Shown here one piece after another: positions 28,448-37,134 of a DNA stretch of 41,074 bases. This DNA is from Patescibacteria group bacterium (GTDB lineage Bacteria; Patescibacteriota; Saccharimonadia; Saccharimonadales; JAUPVS01), in assembly GCA_030916945.1 (NCBI GenBank), contig JAUPVS010000010.1, positions 1 to 41,074 of the forward strand, given 5' to 3'. The position numbers were made by a program, and so were the translations under genes. The stretch's first letter is position 1; each line of letters starts with the position of its first letter. Under the pieces are notes generated by a model, which was not told the DNA's origin, searched no databases, and was given only the letters and a program-made list of their open reading frames with translations.

Positions 28448-29158
28448 TTACTCACCTACCCTTTTTAAGACTACCGTGGTGAGCTGAGAGCCGGCACACC
28501 ATTGGTTACCTATAATTGTCGCACAGTTTGTTGGCACGGCCTCTTGCGGATTTGGTTCTAACAGATCATTGTCGCCACTTAATATGGCGACCGCCACGCT
28601 GCAACGACGTGAATCGTCGCAACTCAAAGCAAAATTACTCAGCCGCATGCCTTCGGCCAGCAACTCAACTCCCTGACCACCAACCGCGCCACTGGTAGTA
28701 CTGGGGTTAGCTAGGCTCAGGTTAGCCGGTATACAGGCCGCCGGACCTGGGTTAACCGTGTCACGCCACAACCCGTGACGCAGGCGGTTAGTTGTCGGTT
28801 GGTACTGGCCCTGGACAACAGCATCGTTAACCTGAGCGTTGATAGCGTAAGTGTAGCGAGTTGAACCAATGCAATAAGCCTTAAAGGTCATTTTGGTGCC
28901 AGATACTGGTCCTTGAACAACATCGTAAGTTACGTCGGCTGGGGTCAGCAGCGGCGCGTCATTAAACTGGATCTGCTGAGAAATTGAATCGACCACCGAA
29001 CGAGTCGACTCTTGAGTACGGTTAGTCACCACACCTTTGTAATACAGTTTGGCAATCTGCAGGATTGCGGTTGTCGCACCCATAAAGATTACAGCGAAAA
29101 CAATCGTTGCAATCATCAACTCCAGGATAGTAAAACCGTTGTTATTAGTCTTCTTCAT
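28448..29158 (-). CDS. PilW/GspJ-like minor prepilin
   Basis: A 236-residue prepilin: MKKTNNNG | FTILELMIATIVFAVIFMGATTAILQ, with Glu13 at mature position 5. About 180 residues of exported beta-rich domain follow, with several cysteines (for example LSCDDSRRCSVAV) likely to form disulfides. Size and position next to PilX- and PilV-like genes favour a PilW/GspJ role in the tip complex. The ATG overlaps the upstream gene's stop by 1 nt, and its own stop precedes the next gene by 1 nt. Confidence 0.84.
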   Translation of the reverse strand: MKKTNNNGFTILELMIATIVFAVIFMGATTAILQIAKLYYKGVVTNRTQESTRSVVDSISQQIQFNDAPLLTPADVTYDVVQGPVSGTKMTFKAYCIGSTRYTYAINAQVNDAVVQGQYQPTTNRLRHGLWRDTVNPGPAACIPANLSLANPSTTSGAVGGQGVELLAEGMRLSNFALSCDDSRRCSVAVAILSGDNDLLEPNPQEAVPTNCATIIGNQWCAGSQLTTVVLKRVGE

Positions 29159-29655
29159 TATTGATACACCTTATAGGCCAGTTGAACTTGTTCCCTAATG
29201 CCGCGAGCACTAGTCCAGCGCACGCTGGCTACAAAATTATTACCGGTGCCACCAATCGACTTTTTAATACCAACGTAGTAGCAATAGCTAGTACAGGCCT
29301 TGCCCACAGGGTCGTGAGGGTCTTGCTGACATTCGGTTGGATAATTGGCAGTCTGGTCGGTTTGGTAGTTATTGCTGGGACTGCCACCGCTAATCGGGGT
29401 TACAGTGGTGCCATTCAAGCAAAAGCCCTGATCATTGTCCAAAACGGTTGAATCTGGTAGCGACGCGGCCGACTTTAAGCTCTCGAGCTGCCCCTCGGCC
29501 AGCTTAAGGGCAAAGGCTCGTTCTTGGGTTAGCTGGGTAGCCTGTAGGCTGCGGATCGAAATACCATAGGCACTAGCTAGGACGGTCGCTATGACAATGA
29601 TGACTATCAGCACCTCCACAATGGTGTCGCCGGCTTGCTGCCTACGCGCTAACAT
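29158..29655 (-). CDS. PilV/GspI-like minor prepilin
   Basis: A 165-residue prepilin: MLARRQQAG | DTIVEVLIVIIVIATVLASAYGISIRSLQATQLTQERAFALKLAEGQLESLKS. The E..A..LAEGQLESL segment after the helix is typical of PilV/GspI. Glu14 is at mature position 5. The first mature residue is Asp in place of the usual Phe/Met, which is atypical. A cysteine pair (CTSYC) lies in the exported domain. It overlaps the upstream gene by 7 nt. Confidence 0.85.
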   Translation of the reverse strand: MLARRQQAGDTIVEVLIVIIVIATVLASAYGISIRSLQATQLTQERAFALKLAEGQLESLKSAASLPDSTVLDNDQGFCLNGTTVTPISGGSPSNNYQTDQTANYPTECQQDPHDPVGKACTSYCYYVGIKKSIGGTGNNFVASVRWTSARGIREQVQLAYKVYQ

Positions 29656-30527
29656 CGGGTATCCTCCACAGCTACAACAGAACGGGTTGCCCCGTTGGCT
29701 GTAAAGATAGTAATCGACGCTCGTCGGTTGTCGCCACTATCGCGTAGACATAGCAACACCCCTTTATTGGGGTTCGGTCCAATTAACGGCGTTTCATCTT
29801 CTACCGCCTCGGCCATCTGCTGAATATTAGTCGGGTTTACTGGATCGCTCTTTTTTATCGCCCAAAAGTTCACGTTTTGCGAGCCCGAAGTCAGATTGTC
29901 GGTAGCGTCGTATGAACCACCAAAGGTCTGAAACAAGCCAAGCCCCGAAATAGGCGTTAGGCTGTTGTTATCTTCGATTAAAAATACTCCTGTTACGTGG
30001 GTGCCGTAGCCAAGATTAAAACTGGTCGTAATATTGGGAGTACTAACAATTCGCGGCCGGGCACCTTCGCTACCAGTTAAACTGGTGACACTCAAGTTTT
30101 TAGTTTGGTTGGACTCACGCCGTCCGAGAACACTATAGACCTCGATATTCTCGCAGTCGCTCTGGTTTATAGGGGCCGTGCAGTTTGAACCGGTGACACT
30201 AAAGTTCATAACCTTGCCCACAAAAATGCAGTCTTCTCTGGTTCCCTGTAAGTCAGTTGAAGAATTAGCGAGTGGCGTAACCTGAGGAACGCCAGCCGAT
30301 ACAGAACAATCAAAGGCTGGAGTAGTTGGATAGGTACCAGTGGTTACTTCGTTGGCCACCGTCGAAATCTTGGTTGCCAGAGCTTGGACGGACTGATTGA
30401 ACTGGGTGCGCTGAATCCGTCCGCTGAACAACCCGATGGCGCTCAATAACAGCACAGCCGAAATCACCAAGAAAATCATGGTTTCAATAATAGTATAACC
30501 AGCGTTCCGAACAGGGGCGGGTCTCAT
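29649..30527 (-). CDS. Minor prepilin, 292 residues
   Basis: From ATG 30527 (the open frame reaches 30620, inside pilD). TATACT at 30534-30539, preceded by TGC (extended -10), ends 6 nt before this ATG, so it starts its own leaderless transcript for the four-gene minor-pilin operon. MRPAPVRNAG | YTIIETMIFLVISAVLLLSAIGLFSG gives cleavage after Gly10 and Glu15 at position 5. The exported domain of about 260 residues is Thr/Asn-rich with cysteines (FDCSVSAG, GSNCTAPINQSDC, LCLRDSG). Subtype not resolved; it may be the largest of the tip pilins after the PilX-like protein. Confidence 0.82.
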   Translation of the reverse strand: MRPAPVRNAGYTIIETMIFLVISAVLLLSAIGLFSGRIQRTQFNQSVQALATKISTVANEVTTGTYPTTPAFDCSVSAGVPQVTPLANSSTDLQGTREDCIFVGKVMNFSVTGSNCTAPINQSDCENIEVYSVLGRRESNQTKNLSVTSLTGSEGARPRIVSTPNITTSFNLGYGTHVTGVFLIEDNNSLTPISGLGLFQTFGGSYDATDNLTSGSQNVNFWAIKKSDPVNPTNIQQMAEAVEDETPLIGPNPNKGVLLCLRDSGDNRRASITIFTANGATRSVVAVEDTRC

Positions 30528-30558
30528 GTGTTTAGTATAGCACAAGCGTTTTACTGTT

Positions 30559-31392
30559 TTACAGGAGTAAGAACTGTCGCGTGTACCAGTCGGCCAAATC
30601 GGCTCCGAATAAGACCACAAAAACTGTGGCCACCATCAAGAACGGCCCAAAGGCTATTCGCTTGCTAAGACCAGACTTCTTACGAAAAACATCGGGTAAC
30701 GCCACCAGCAAGCCCAATACCGAAGCCACAAACAACACCAGAATGGCATTAACTGGGCCAGTCACCAGCAATCCAATTACTACCCCGAGCTTAACATCCC
30801 CGCCGCCGATCCACTTACCACCCGACACCTGAAAAATGGCGTAGAACAAACCAGCCAGACAAGCTACACCGACCAAGGCATAGACCAAATGCATCGGGTC
30901 TTCACTTAGGACGCTGACAACTAGAGCATTTATCGCCGCTACAACCATCAAGGGATAAACAATCCGGTCGGGCAAAATTTGCCAGCGGGCATCATAGACC
31001 GTTAGAGCCATAAAGCCGACCACTATTACCAGCCACACTGCGAACTGAAAAACGCCCAGTGTAGTCCAGCTGTGTGGCCAAAAGGCGTACGAAAACACAA
31101 ACATGGCGGCGGTTAACACTTCTACCAAAGGGTATTGCCAACTAATGGAGTGGTGACAGTAACGACATTTGCCGCGCAGGCCTAGCCAGCTTGCAACCGG
31201 CAATAAATCCCAAAAGCCAAGTTGATGCCGACAATCCGGACACATCGAACGTCCCTGGCTAATCGACAGCTCCTTAGCGGCCCGTTTAGCCTTTTTACCC
31301 GTCAGCTTATCTTGCTCATGTAAACGCCACACCAGAGCGTTCACAAAGCTCCCCAGGCACAGACCCAACAAGACAAGCACAAGTATAATCAT
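30559..31392 (-). CDS. pilD: Prepilin peptidase PilD (A24 family)
   Basis: A 277-residue polytopic aspartic peptidase that cleaves prepilin leaders and methylates the new N-terminus. The N-terminal methyltransferase-like part has the zinc cysteines Cys51/Cys54 and Cys76/Cys79 (MCPDCRHQLG, KCRYCHHSISWQYPLVE). The catalytic Asp residues are Asp134 (TVYDARWQILPD) and Asp199 in the GGGD motif (WIGGGDVKLG). About eight membrane helices are visible. It should process every prepilin of both clusters, as no second copy is seen. It lies between the major pilin (terminator between) and the minor-pilin operon. Confidence 0.95.
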   Translation of the reverse strand: MIILVLVLLGLCLGSFVNALVWRLHEQDKLTGKKAKRAAKELSISQGRSMCPDCRHQLGFWDLLPVASWLGLRGKCRYCHHSISWQYPLVEVLTAAMFVFSYAFWPHSWTTLGVFQFAVWLVIVVGFMALTVYDARWQILPDRIVYPLMVVAAINALVVSVLSEDPMHLVYALVGVACLAGLFYAIFQVSGGKWIGGGDVKLGVVIGLLVTGPVNAILVLFVASVLGLLVALPDVFRKKSGLSKRIAFGPFLMVATVFVVLFGADLADWYTRQFLLL

Positions 31393-31428
31393 CTTCCCTA
31401 TAGTAACGGAACATGGTGCAAAAAGAAA

Positions 31429-31452
31429 AGTGACCCGTACAAATGGGTCACT
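31429..31452 (-). terminator. Intrinsic terminator after the major pilin
   Basis: AGTGACCC (31445-31452 strand partner) and GGGTCACT form an 8-bp perfect stem with an 8-nt loop, followed leftward by TTTCTTTTT. It separates the pilin from pilD, allowing far higher pilin expression. Confidence 0.88.
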
Positions 31453-31476
31453 TTATTTGGAGTGTTCTAGGTTGTA

Positions 31477-31983
31477 CTAAAGACCGCTTGAGATACAAGC
31501 GTTAGTTCCCGTACCACCACCACCTTCTACTTGATAGGAGAGGGCAATCTGGCGAGCCGATGTTCCAACACTAACGGCATTACCGTTACAAACTGCGTTT
31601 GTTACCAAAGTCACTGTTGAAAGTGTTGGTGCAGGTGTAACTGTCACGGCTGAACCAGCCGTACCGCTTGCTGTTTGGATTGTCAGAGTTGTGATGATCT
31701 GGTTGGTGTTAACCAAGCCAAGAACACGTGCCGCCGCAGATGAAGCGGTTGTACTTGTGCTGGCTGCCGGGATAGCACCGTTGTTGTTTGAGCTGTCTTC
31801 TGAAGCCGCGCTAAGGATATCAGCTGCGATGTTCTTCTTTTGAGTGTTACGTGAGTTACGTTGCAGAGCTGGAACCGCCAAGAAGACGATCAACAGAATA
31901 ACTGCCGCGATAACCAACACAATCATGACTTCGATAATGGTGAAGCCTTCTTGTTGTTTCTTTAGTTTTGTAAACATGCCCAT
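31477..31983 (-). CDS. pilA: Major type IV pilin (PilA-like)
   Basis: A 168-residue prepilin: MGMFTKLKKQQEG | FTIIEVMIVLVIAAVILLIVFLAVPALQRNSRNTQKKNIAADIL. Cleavage falls after Gly13, and Glu18 is the position-5 residue. The exported part is very rich in Thr, Ser, Ala and Val. Near the C-terminus, two cysteines (AVCNGN, NACISSGL) can form the D-region disulfide. A strong ribosome-binding site (GGGGG), its own promoter and its own terminator mark it as the highly expressed subunit. The identification as major pilin is from this context. Confidence 0.88.
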   Translation of the reverse strand: MGMFTKLKKQQEGFTIIEVMIVLVIAAVILLIVFLAVPALQRNSRNTQKKNIAADILSAASEDSSNNNGAIPAASTSTTASSAAARVLGLVNTNQIITTLTIQTASGTAGSAVTVTPAPTLSTVTLVTNAVCNGNAVSVGTSARQIALSYQVEGGGGTGTNACISSGL

Positions 31984-32022
31984 GTTCCCCCTTTAAGGTG
32001 TAAATTTATGCTTATGCTTACG

Positions 32023-32051
32023 AATATACCGCTACCGCTGATAAAAAGCAA
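32023..32051 (-). promoter_or_regulatory. Promoter of the major pilin gene
   Basis: Leftward TTGCTT (32046-32051), a 17-nt spacer, TATATT (32023-32028). The -35 lies inside the terminator hairpin of the preceding pilC2 transcript, so termination and re-initiation overlap. A leader of about 35 nt follows. Confidence 0.65.
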
Positions 32052-32060
32052 TAGCTTTTT
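32043..32060 (-). terminator. Terminator after pilC2
   Basis: AAAAAGC-TATT-GCTTTTT, a 7-bp stem with a T run at its 3' side, 3 nt after the pilC2 stop. Confidence 0.75.
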
Positions 32061-32063
32061 CCA

Positions 32064-33284
32064 CTATTGGACGTTAATCTCGCCAACCAGGCCGTAGATC
32101 GGTAACAAGACGGCAGCAACGACAATTAGCGCTACTACCCCCATTAGGATCATCAATACCGGCTCAATTGTGGTTGAGATAGTTCGAATTTGGTTGTCGA
32201 CTTCTTTTTCATAATAATCGGCGGCCTTACCTAGCATCTGTTCCATCGAACCCGATTCTTCACCGATATGTAGCATGTCGCCAACCAGTGGCAAGAAGTT
32301 TGGATCACCCTTAAGTGAGGCCGACAGGGCTTTACCACCTTTTACTTGATCAGCCGCCTTCATGATTGATTCGTTAACATGTATGTTGTTAATTGCCTTA
32401 CCGGTGATTTCAAGCATCTGAATAAGCGGTACACCACTGGCGATAAGGGTCGAGCCAATCCGGGCAAAGCGCGCCATGTAGAGCTTCATGAACAGTTGGC
32501 CAAGTGGTGGTGTCGACATCTTGGCCCGGTCGATAATCCGCTTGCCGCCAACCGTTCGCGCCCAGCGCGAGGTAAAGAACACTATTATTCCAACCAGAAT
32601 AACTTCAACCCACCAAAACTTAGTAGTAAAGTTGGCCACGGCCACCAGAGCCTTGGTTATAAATGGCAGCTCGGCGCCAGGAATACTTTCGTAAACCACC
32701 TGTACAGATGGAACGACTTTAACCACCATAAAAATAATCACCCCGACCATGACTATCAGGACAATAATTGGGTAAACCATGGCTCCCCGCACCTTACTTA
32801 TAATGTCGGCGTCTTTTTCGCTCTGGTCGGCCAAACGGGCCAATGACGCATCGAGCGTACCAGAAACTTCTCCAGCTGCTACCAGGTTTACAAATATAGC
32901 GTTAAAAACATCGGGAAATCTACCTAAGGCGGCCGAGAAAGCCGTACCTGATTCAACGTCGGTAATAACCTGATTCAAAATAACCTGGAAGTTCTTATTC
33001 TGAGTCTGACCAACCACGTTGCGTAAGCTTTGCACCAAAGGTAAGCCAGCGTTAATTAGGGTAGACAGCTGCCGCGCAAACAAAACCTTGTCTTTGGTCT
33101 TAATCCGATGCATATATTTAGATACAGGGTTGCCGCTTACTCCCGACTTGGCCTTAAGCTCGATTGGCGCTAAACCCTGCTTTTGCAGCAGGTTAGCCGC
33201 CGCCTGTTCATTATCGGCCTCAACGGTTGATTTGACCTTCTCTCCGCTGGCCGGGTCGCGCGCCACATATTCGTAAGTGAGCAT
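32064..33284 (-). CDS. pilC: Type IV pilus inner-membrane platform protein PilC (copy 2)
   Basis: A 406-residue standard-length PilC/GspF platform protein: an N-terminal degenerate domain (YEYVARDPASGEKVKSTVEADNEQAAANLLQKQGLAPIEL), then two T2SSF domains (FARQLSTLINAGLPLVQSLRNV, ARIGSTLIASGVPLIQMLEITG), each followed by membrane helices, and a closing ILMGVVALIVVAAVLLPIYGL. It receives force from PilB2 and PilT, whose genes are directly upstream in the order pilB-pilT-pilC, as in many pilus operons. It differs from copy 1 in lacking the 100-residue Pro-rich N-terminus and in having the ordinary PilC N-domain instead. Confidence 0.95.
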   Translation of the reverse strand: MLTYEYVARDPASGEKVKSTVEADNEQAAANLLQKQGLAPIELKAKSGVSGNPVSKYMHRIKTKDKVLFARQLSTLINAGLPLVQSLRNVVGQTQNKNFQVILNQVITDVESGTAFSAALGRFPDVFNAIFVNLVAAGEVSGTLDASLARLADQSEKDADIISKVRGAMVYPIIVLIVMVGVIIFMVVKVVPSVQVVYESIPGAELPFITKALVAVANFTTKFWWVEVILVGIIVFFTSRWARTVGGKRIIDRAKMSTPPLGQLFMKLYMARFARIGSTLIASGVPLIQMLEITGKAINNIHVNESIMKAADQVKGGKALSASLKGDPNFLPLVGDMLHIGEESGSMEQMLGKAADYYEKEVDNQIRTISTTIEPVLMILMGVVALIVVAAVLLPIYGLVGEINVQ

Positions 33285-33290
33285 GTTTGT

Positions 33291-34367
33291 TTAGCCTCTC
33301 ATCATCCTGTCGAGTTCATCAACATCAACAGCGTAGTTACGGGCTTCGTCGTAAGTAATAGTTCCCTTTTGAACGTGCGATACCAGCGTTTTATCCATTG
33401 ATTGCATACCAAATTCGGCACCAGTCTGGATAACGGCTTCGAGCTGGTGGCTCTTACCTTCGCGAATAATGTTGCGGACGGCCGGCGTGGCAATCAGAAT
33501 TTCGGCGGCAGCGATGCGTCCACCGCCAATGGCTGGGATAAGACGCTGCGAAGCGATCGCCATTAGGATGTTAGCTAGCTGGGCCCGGATTTGCGGCTGC
33601 TGGTGCGGCGGGAAAACGTCGATCATACGGTCAATCGACTGTGAGGCCGAGTTGGTGTGTAGCGTTGCGAACACCAAGTGACCGGTTTCGGCGATGGTAA
33701 TAGCAGCGGCAATGGTTTCGAGGTCGCGCATTTCACCGATCAGAACCACGTCGGGGTCTTCACGCAAGCTACTACGCAGAGCGGCTGAGAACGAATAGGT
33801 GTCGTAGTGGACTTCTCTTTGCACCACCACCGACTTTTTAGACTTGTGGGTAAACTCAATCGGGTCTTCGATGGTAACAATGTGCTGAGCGCGTTCGCGG
33901 TTAATCTTGTCGACTAGAGCCGCCAAGGTGGTTGACTTACCGGAACCGGTCGGCCCGGTTACCAGCACTAGGCCTCGCGGATACTCGGCAAATTTATTCA
34001 CAATCTGCGGCAGCTGTAATTGTTCGATGGTGAGGATTTCGTTCGGAATCAAACGTAACGCAGCGGCCAGGTTTCCCCGTTCATGAAAGGCGTTAACACG
34101 AAAACGACCTAGGTCGCCGTAAGCGAAACTGAAGTCAAATTCTTTGTCTTTTAATAATATCTGCTTCTGATCTTCGTCTAAGATAGAAAAGATTAGCGTT
34201 TCAACGCTTTCTTCGGTTAAAACTTCTGTAGCGGGCACGGCAATAAGCTTACCGTCAACACGTAAAATTGGCGCCAAACCCACTTGCAAGTGCAGGTCCG
34301 AGGCTTTACGCTTAATAACCTCGTCTAACAGTGGTTCGATTCGTACTTGTGAATTGTTGTCGGTCAT
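33291..34367 (-). CDS. pilT: Pilus retraction ATPase PilT
   Basis: A 358-residue hexameric ATPase that depolymerises the pilus, powering twitching and uptake. The N-terminal PAS-like part (KASDLHLQVGLAPILRVDGKL) leads to Walker A GPTGSGKST (138-146), Asp box IVTIEDPIEF, Walker B DPDVVLIGEMRDLET (204-218) and His box GHLVFATLHTNSA. The PilT-specific AVRNIIREGK (296-305, the AIRNLIRE motif needed for retraction) separates it from PilB and PilU. It stops 6 nt before the pilC2 start, in one operon. PilT implies active retraction. Confidence 0.96.
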   Translation of the reverse strand: MTDNNSQVRIEPLLDEVIKRKASDLHLQVGLAPILRVDGKLIAVPATEVLTEESVETLIFSILDEDQKQILLKDKEFDFSFAYGDLGRFRVNAFHERGNLAAALRLIPNEILTIEQLQLPQIVNKFAEYPRGLVLVTGPTGSGKSTTLAALVDKINRERAQHIVTIEDPIEFTHKSKKSVVVQREVHYDTYSFSAALRSSLREDPDVVLIGEMRDLETIAAAITIAETGHLVFATLHTNSASQSIDRMIDVFPPHQQPQIRAQLANILMAIASQRLIPAIGGGRIAAAEILIATPAVRNIIREGKSHQLEAVIQTGAEFGMQSMDKTLVSHVQKGTITYDEARNYAVDVDELDRMMRG

Positions 34368-34394
34368 CCTTATCCCATCCCCTTTTATCCCCGA

Positions 34395-36191
34395 TTACGC
34401 ATTATCTTCACCAGCCACTCGGTCTACTTCTGCTAAAGAGGTAAAGCCGTCTAAGGCTTTTAGATATCCGTCTTCGCGCATGGTAATCATACCTTGGGCC
34501 CGAGCTGCTTTTTGGATCTCGCTACTGGTTGAACGCTTGATGACCAAATCCTGGATGGCATCTGATACATCAAACACTTCGTACAGTCCCATTCGACCCT
34601 TAAAGCCGCCACGTGCGTCGGGGCTATCTTTGCCCTTGTACAAAGTATAAGCGCTTTGGCCTCTTAGAGGCAAGCTCTTATACCCAAGATCTTCGGAAAC
34701 CTTGGCTTTATCGGCTTCGGTGGCTGGTAATAAGTTCCCTAGTGTTGACTCGATAGCGGCATGTTCGGGTCCGCTCGACTTATATTCTTCCTTCTCGTCA
34801 TTAAGGCGTCGCACCAGGCGTTGACCGATGACACAACGAACTGTCGAAGCAATCAGGAACGGTTCAATGCCCATGTCTAACAGACGTGGCAAAATGCCCG
34901 CCGCCGAGTTGGTGTGCAGCGTCGAGAAAACTAAGTGACCAGTTAAAGCCGCTTGGACGGCTAGCTGGGCCGTCTCTTTATCGCGAATCTCCCCCACCAT
35001 CACCACGTCGGGGTCCTGACGCAAGATAGAACGCAAACCGGCCGCAAAGGTTAAGCCCACGTCGGCATTCACCTGAATCTGGTTAACGCCACTCATTTTA
35101 TATTCAACCGGGTCTTCCAGAGTGACAATATTGACTTCGTCGTTCTTGATTTCCTGAATCAAGGCGTACATTGAGGTCGACTTACCGGAACCGGTCGGTC
35201 CAGAGGTCAGCACCATGCCATTAGGGAATTTAAGAGCTTCCCGAATAGTACGTAAGGCACGGCCTCGGTAACCCATGTCTTCTAGCAATAAGCTGGTACC
35301 AGTTTTGTCGAGTAAACGAATAACAACTTGTTCGCCCCAAACCACTGGCGAAATAGCAATACGCAAGTCGATCTCGCGGGCACCGACCTTAACTGTAAAC
35401 TGGCCGTCCTGCGGGATGCGATGTTCGTCGATCTTGAGGCTGGATAAAATCTTTATGCGCGATACCAGCGGTGCCTCGGTGGCCTTGGGTAGGCGCATAA
35501 TTTCGCGCAGCACACCGTCGATCCGGGCCCGAATTTTTAACTCTTTTTCAAGTGGTTCAATATGGATATCACTGGCTCGGCTATTGGCAGCGTACTCCAG
35601 GATCGCCGAAAGCGCCTTGCTGACTGGCGAGTCTTGCACAATCGCTTCGATACCTTCGTTGGTACGCTTCTTCTTGTCGTCTTCGGCCTTATTGTTAGCA
35701 TCGTCCTTAACTTGCTCTCCTAGAGCTCCCACGATGTCCTGGTTCAAGTTTGACTTGTACTGACCCAATACTCGGCGAATTCCCTCTTCACTGGCCGCAT
35801 AGACCTTGAGCGGGTGGCCAATTTTGTTAGACAAGAAGTCAACGGCCTGGACGTTGTCGGCATCGAGCATAGCCACTACCAAACGGTGCTGCATTTTGCC
35901 CAATGGTACGGCCATGTAACGTTCGGCAATTTCTTGCGGTAATAAGGCCAAAATATCGGGGTCAATAATAGCCCGACTTAAGTTGACGTATGGGACATTG
36001 GTGACGGTAGCAATCGTCTTAGTGAGCTGCTCGTTAGTTAAGTGGTCTTCACTGACTAAATAAGAAAAGAAGGGCTGACTCTTACTCTGGGCTTCTTCTT
36101 TTAACTTCTTAATTTCGTTGGCCTTTAAGAGGCCGGTTTTAACCAGATGTTCCTCGACCTGCGTCTGAATGTCAGCCGATAAGACGCTCAC
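34395..36191 (-). CDS. pilB: Type IV pilus assembly ATPase PilB (copy 2)
   Basis: A 598-residue extension ATPase. An MshEN-like N-domain (about residues 25-145) is followed by a charged linker (155-185) and the ATPase core: Walker A GPTGSGKST (331-339), Asp box IVTLEDPVEY, Walker B DPDVVMVGEIRDKET (393-407), His box GHLVFSTLHTNSA. The tetracysteine zinc insert usual between about 460 and 520 is absent: the segment reads RRLNDEKEEYKSSGPE...GKDSPDARGGFKGR and contains no cysteine. This differs from PilB1, which keeps three of the four. It sits in the full pilMNO cluster, so it is probably the main motor. Confidence 0.95.
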   Translation of the reverse strand: MSVLSADIQTQVEEHLVKTGLLKANEIKKLKEEAQSKSQPFFSYLVSEDHLTNEQLTKTIATVTNVPYVNLSRAIIDPDILALLPQEIAERYMAVPLGKMQHRLVVAMLDADNVQAVDFLSNKIGHPLKVYAASEEGIRRVLGQYKSNLNQDIVGALGEQVKDDANNKAEDDKKKRTNEGIEAIVQDSPVSKALSAILEYAANSRASDIHIEPLEKELKIRARIDGVLREIMRLPKATEAPLVSRIKILSSLKIDEHRIPQDGQFTVKVGAREIDLRIAISPVVWGEQVVIRLLDKTGTSLLLEDMGYRGRALRTIREALKFPNGMVLTSGPTGSGKSTSMYALIQEIKNDEVNIVTLEDPVEYKMSGVNQIQVNADVGLTFAAGLRSILRQDPDVVMVGEIRDKETAQLAVQAALTGHLVFSTLHTNSAAGILPRLLDMGIEPFLIASTVRCVIGQRLVRRLNDEKEEYKSSGPEHAAIESTLGNLLPATEADKAKVSEDLGYKSLPLRGQSAYTLYKGKDSPDARGGFKGRMGLYEVFDVSDAIQDLVIKRSTSSEIQKAARAQGMITMREDGYLKALDGFTSLAEVDRVAGEDNA

Positions 36192-36206
36192 TGTTCGCCC
36201 TCCTGC

Positions 36207-36461
36207 TTACTGTCCGTTTTGGGTACTGAACGGTTGAGTATTCTGAGTGTCGCCAATGGTAATGTTCTTGGTTGGATCAATCGCGTTAGCATTAAAGTAG
36301 CGCCCATCGGGTTGCGGGAAGTCCGAAGAGATCGCCTGAACCACTTCTACCTTGGTCTGACGGTCTTTAGGAATCGTAAACAAGTACTTGGACAAGAAGA
36401 ATGAAATCGTACCACTCACAATTACTACAGCTACGACCAGGATTATATCTTTTTGTTTCAT
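36207..36461 (-). CDS. Small membrane-anchored pilus-cluster protein
   Basis: An 84-residue protein with one N-terminal membrane helix (DIILVVAVVIVSGTISFFLSKYLF) and an extended exoplasmic tail of about 55 residues. Its place after pilO and before pilB is where pilP lies in proteobacterial operons, but the sequence is not recognisably PilP and lacks a lipobox. A PilP-like role as partner of PilN/PilO is possible by position only. The ATG overlaps the pilO stop by 4 nt. Confidence 0.7.
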   Translation of the reverse strand: MKQKDIILVVAVVIVSGTISFFLSKYLFTIPKDRQTKVEVVQAISSDFPQPDGRYFNANAIDPTKNITIGDTQNTQPFSTQNGQ

Positions 36462-37126
36462 TGCACCACCTTTGTTTCTATATTCAAGCTCTTCTGTGGC
36501 TGATAGTAGGTTTCGGCCGTTATAACCAGATCAAGCTCGCCGTTGTTGCCACTAGCGTTAACTGTCTGTATCTTAATTGGCCGAATTGAGCGTTCTAGTA
36601 TGTTTAGCAAGTTCTTAGCGCCAACCAAGTTGGTTGTGACGGCTATCTGGAAAGGTATTGCCAATGGTTCGGGATTGATACTTTCTTTGTTCTCTTTCTG
36701 CAGGATTTCGTCGTCAGTACCAGTTATGGAGTTAATCTTGTAGCCATTATCGAGGGCGATTTTTTCTAGGCTGCTGGCCAATGCCGGAAAGTCATACTGA
36801 CTCGGCAAGGCATCGAGCACGATCTTAGCGTTGTCGCCGTCGCGATCGCCAGTACCAGCCGGGTTTCCGCCCAAAACGTTAGAGGAAGTACTAACAAACG
36901 CTTTGTAAGAGTTGGCCAGGGTGTTGGTGGCCTTAATGTTAGCCTCGAGCTGATCAACCGCTTTTTCTTTGCCGTTAATCACCTTGGCTTGGTAGGAACG
37001 CTTGTTTAGCAGAGCGCGGCCAGCAATTATAGTAAAGGTCAACGCAAAGGCAGCGATTGCTGTAGCGATCACCATAGTAGTGTTGGCTTTAGAAATTTGA
37101 ACTCGTTTTAGTGATACATTTGCCAT
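36458..37126 (-). CDS. pilO: PilO-like pilus alignment protein
   Basis: A 222-residue protein with a short basic cytosolic N-terminus (VSLKRVQISKANT), one membrane helix (TMVIATAIAAFALTFTIIAG), a coiled coil (KEKAVDQLEANIKATNTLANSYKAFV) and a C-terminal ferredoxin-like domain (YDFPALASSLEKIALDNGYKINSI...PFQIAVTTNLVGAKNLLNILERSIRPIKIQTV). That layout is PilO, which dimerises with PilN to form the ring joining PilM to the outer parts. Sequence conservation is low in this family, so position after pilN is part of the call. Confidence 0.85.
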   Translation of the reverse strand: MANVSLKRVQISKANTTMVIATAIAAFALTFTIIAGRALLNKRSYQAKVINGKEKAVDQLEANIKATNTLANSYKAFVSTSSNVLGGNPAGTGDRDGDNAKIVLDALPSQYDFPALASSLEKIALDNGYKINSITGTDDEILQKENKESINPEPLAIPFQIAVTTNLVGAKNLLNILERSIRPIKIQTVNASGNNGELDLVITAETYYQPQKSLNIETKVVQ

Positions 37127-37134
37127 AATAATCC

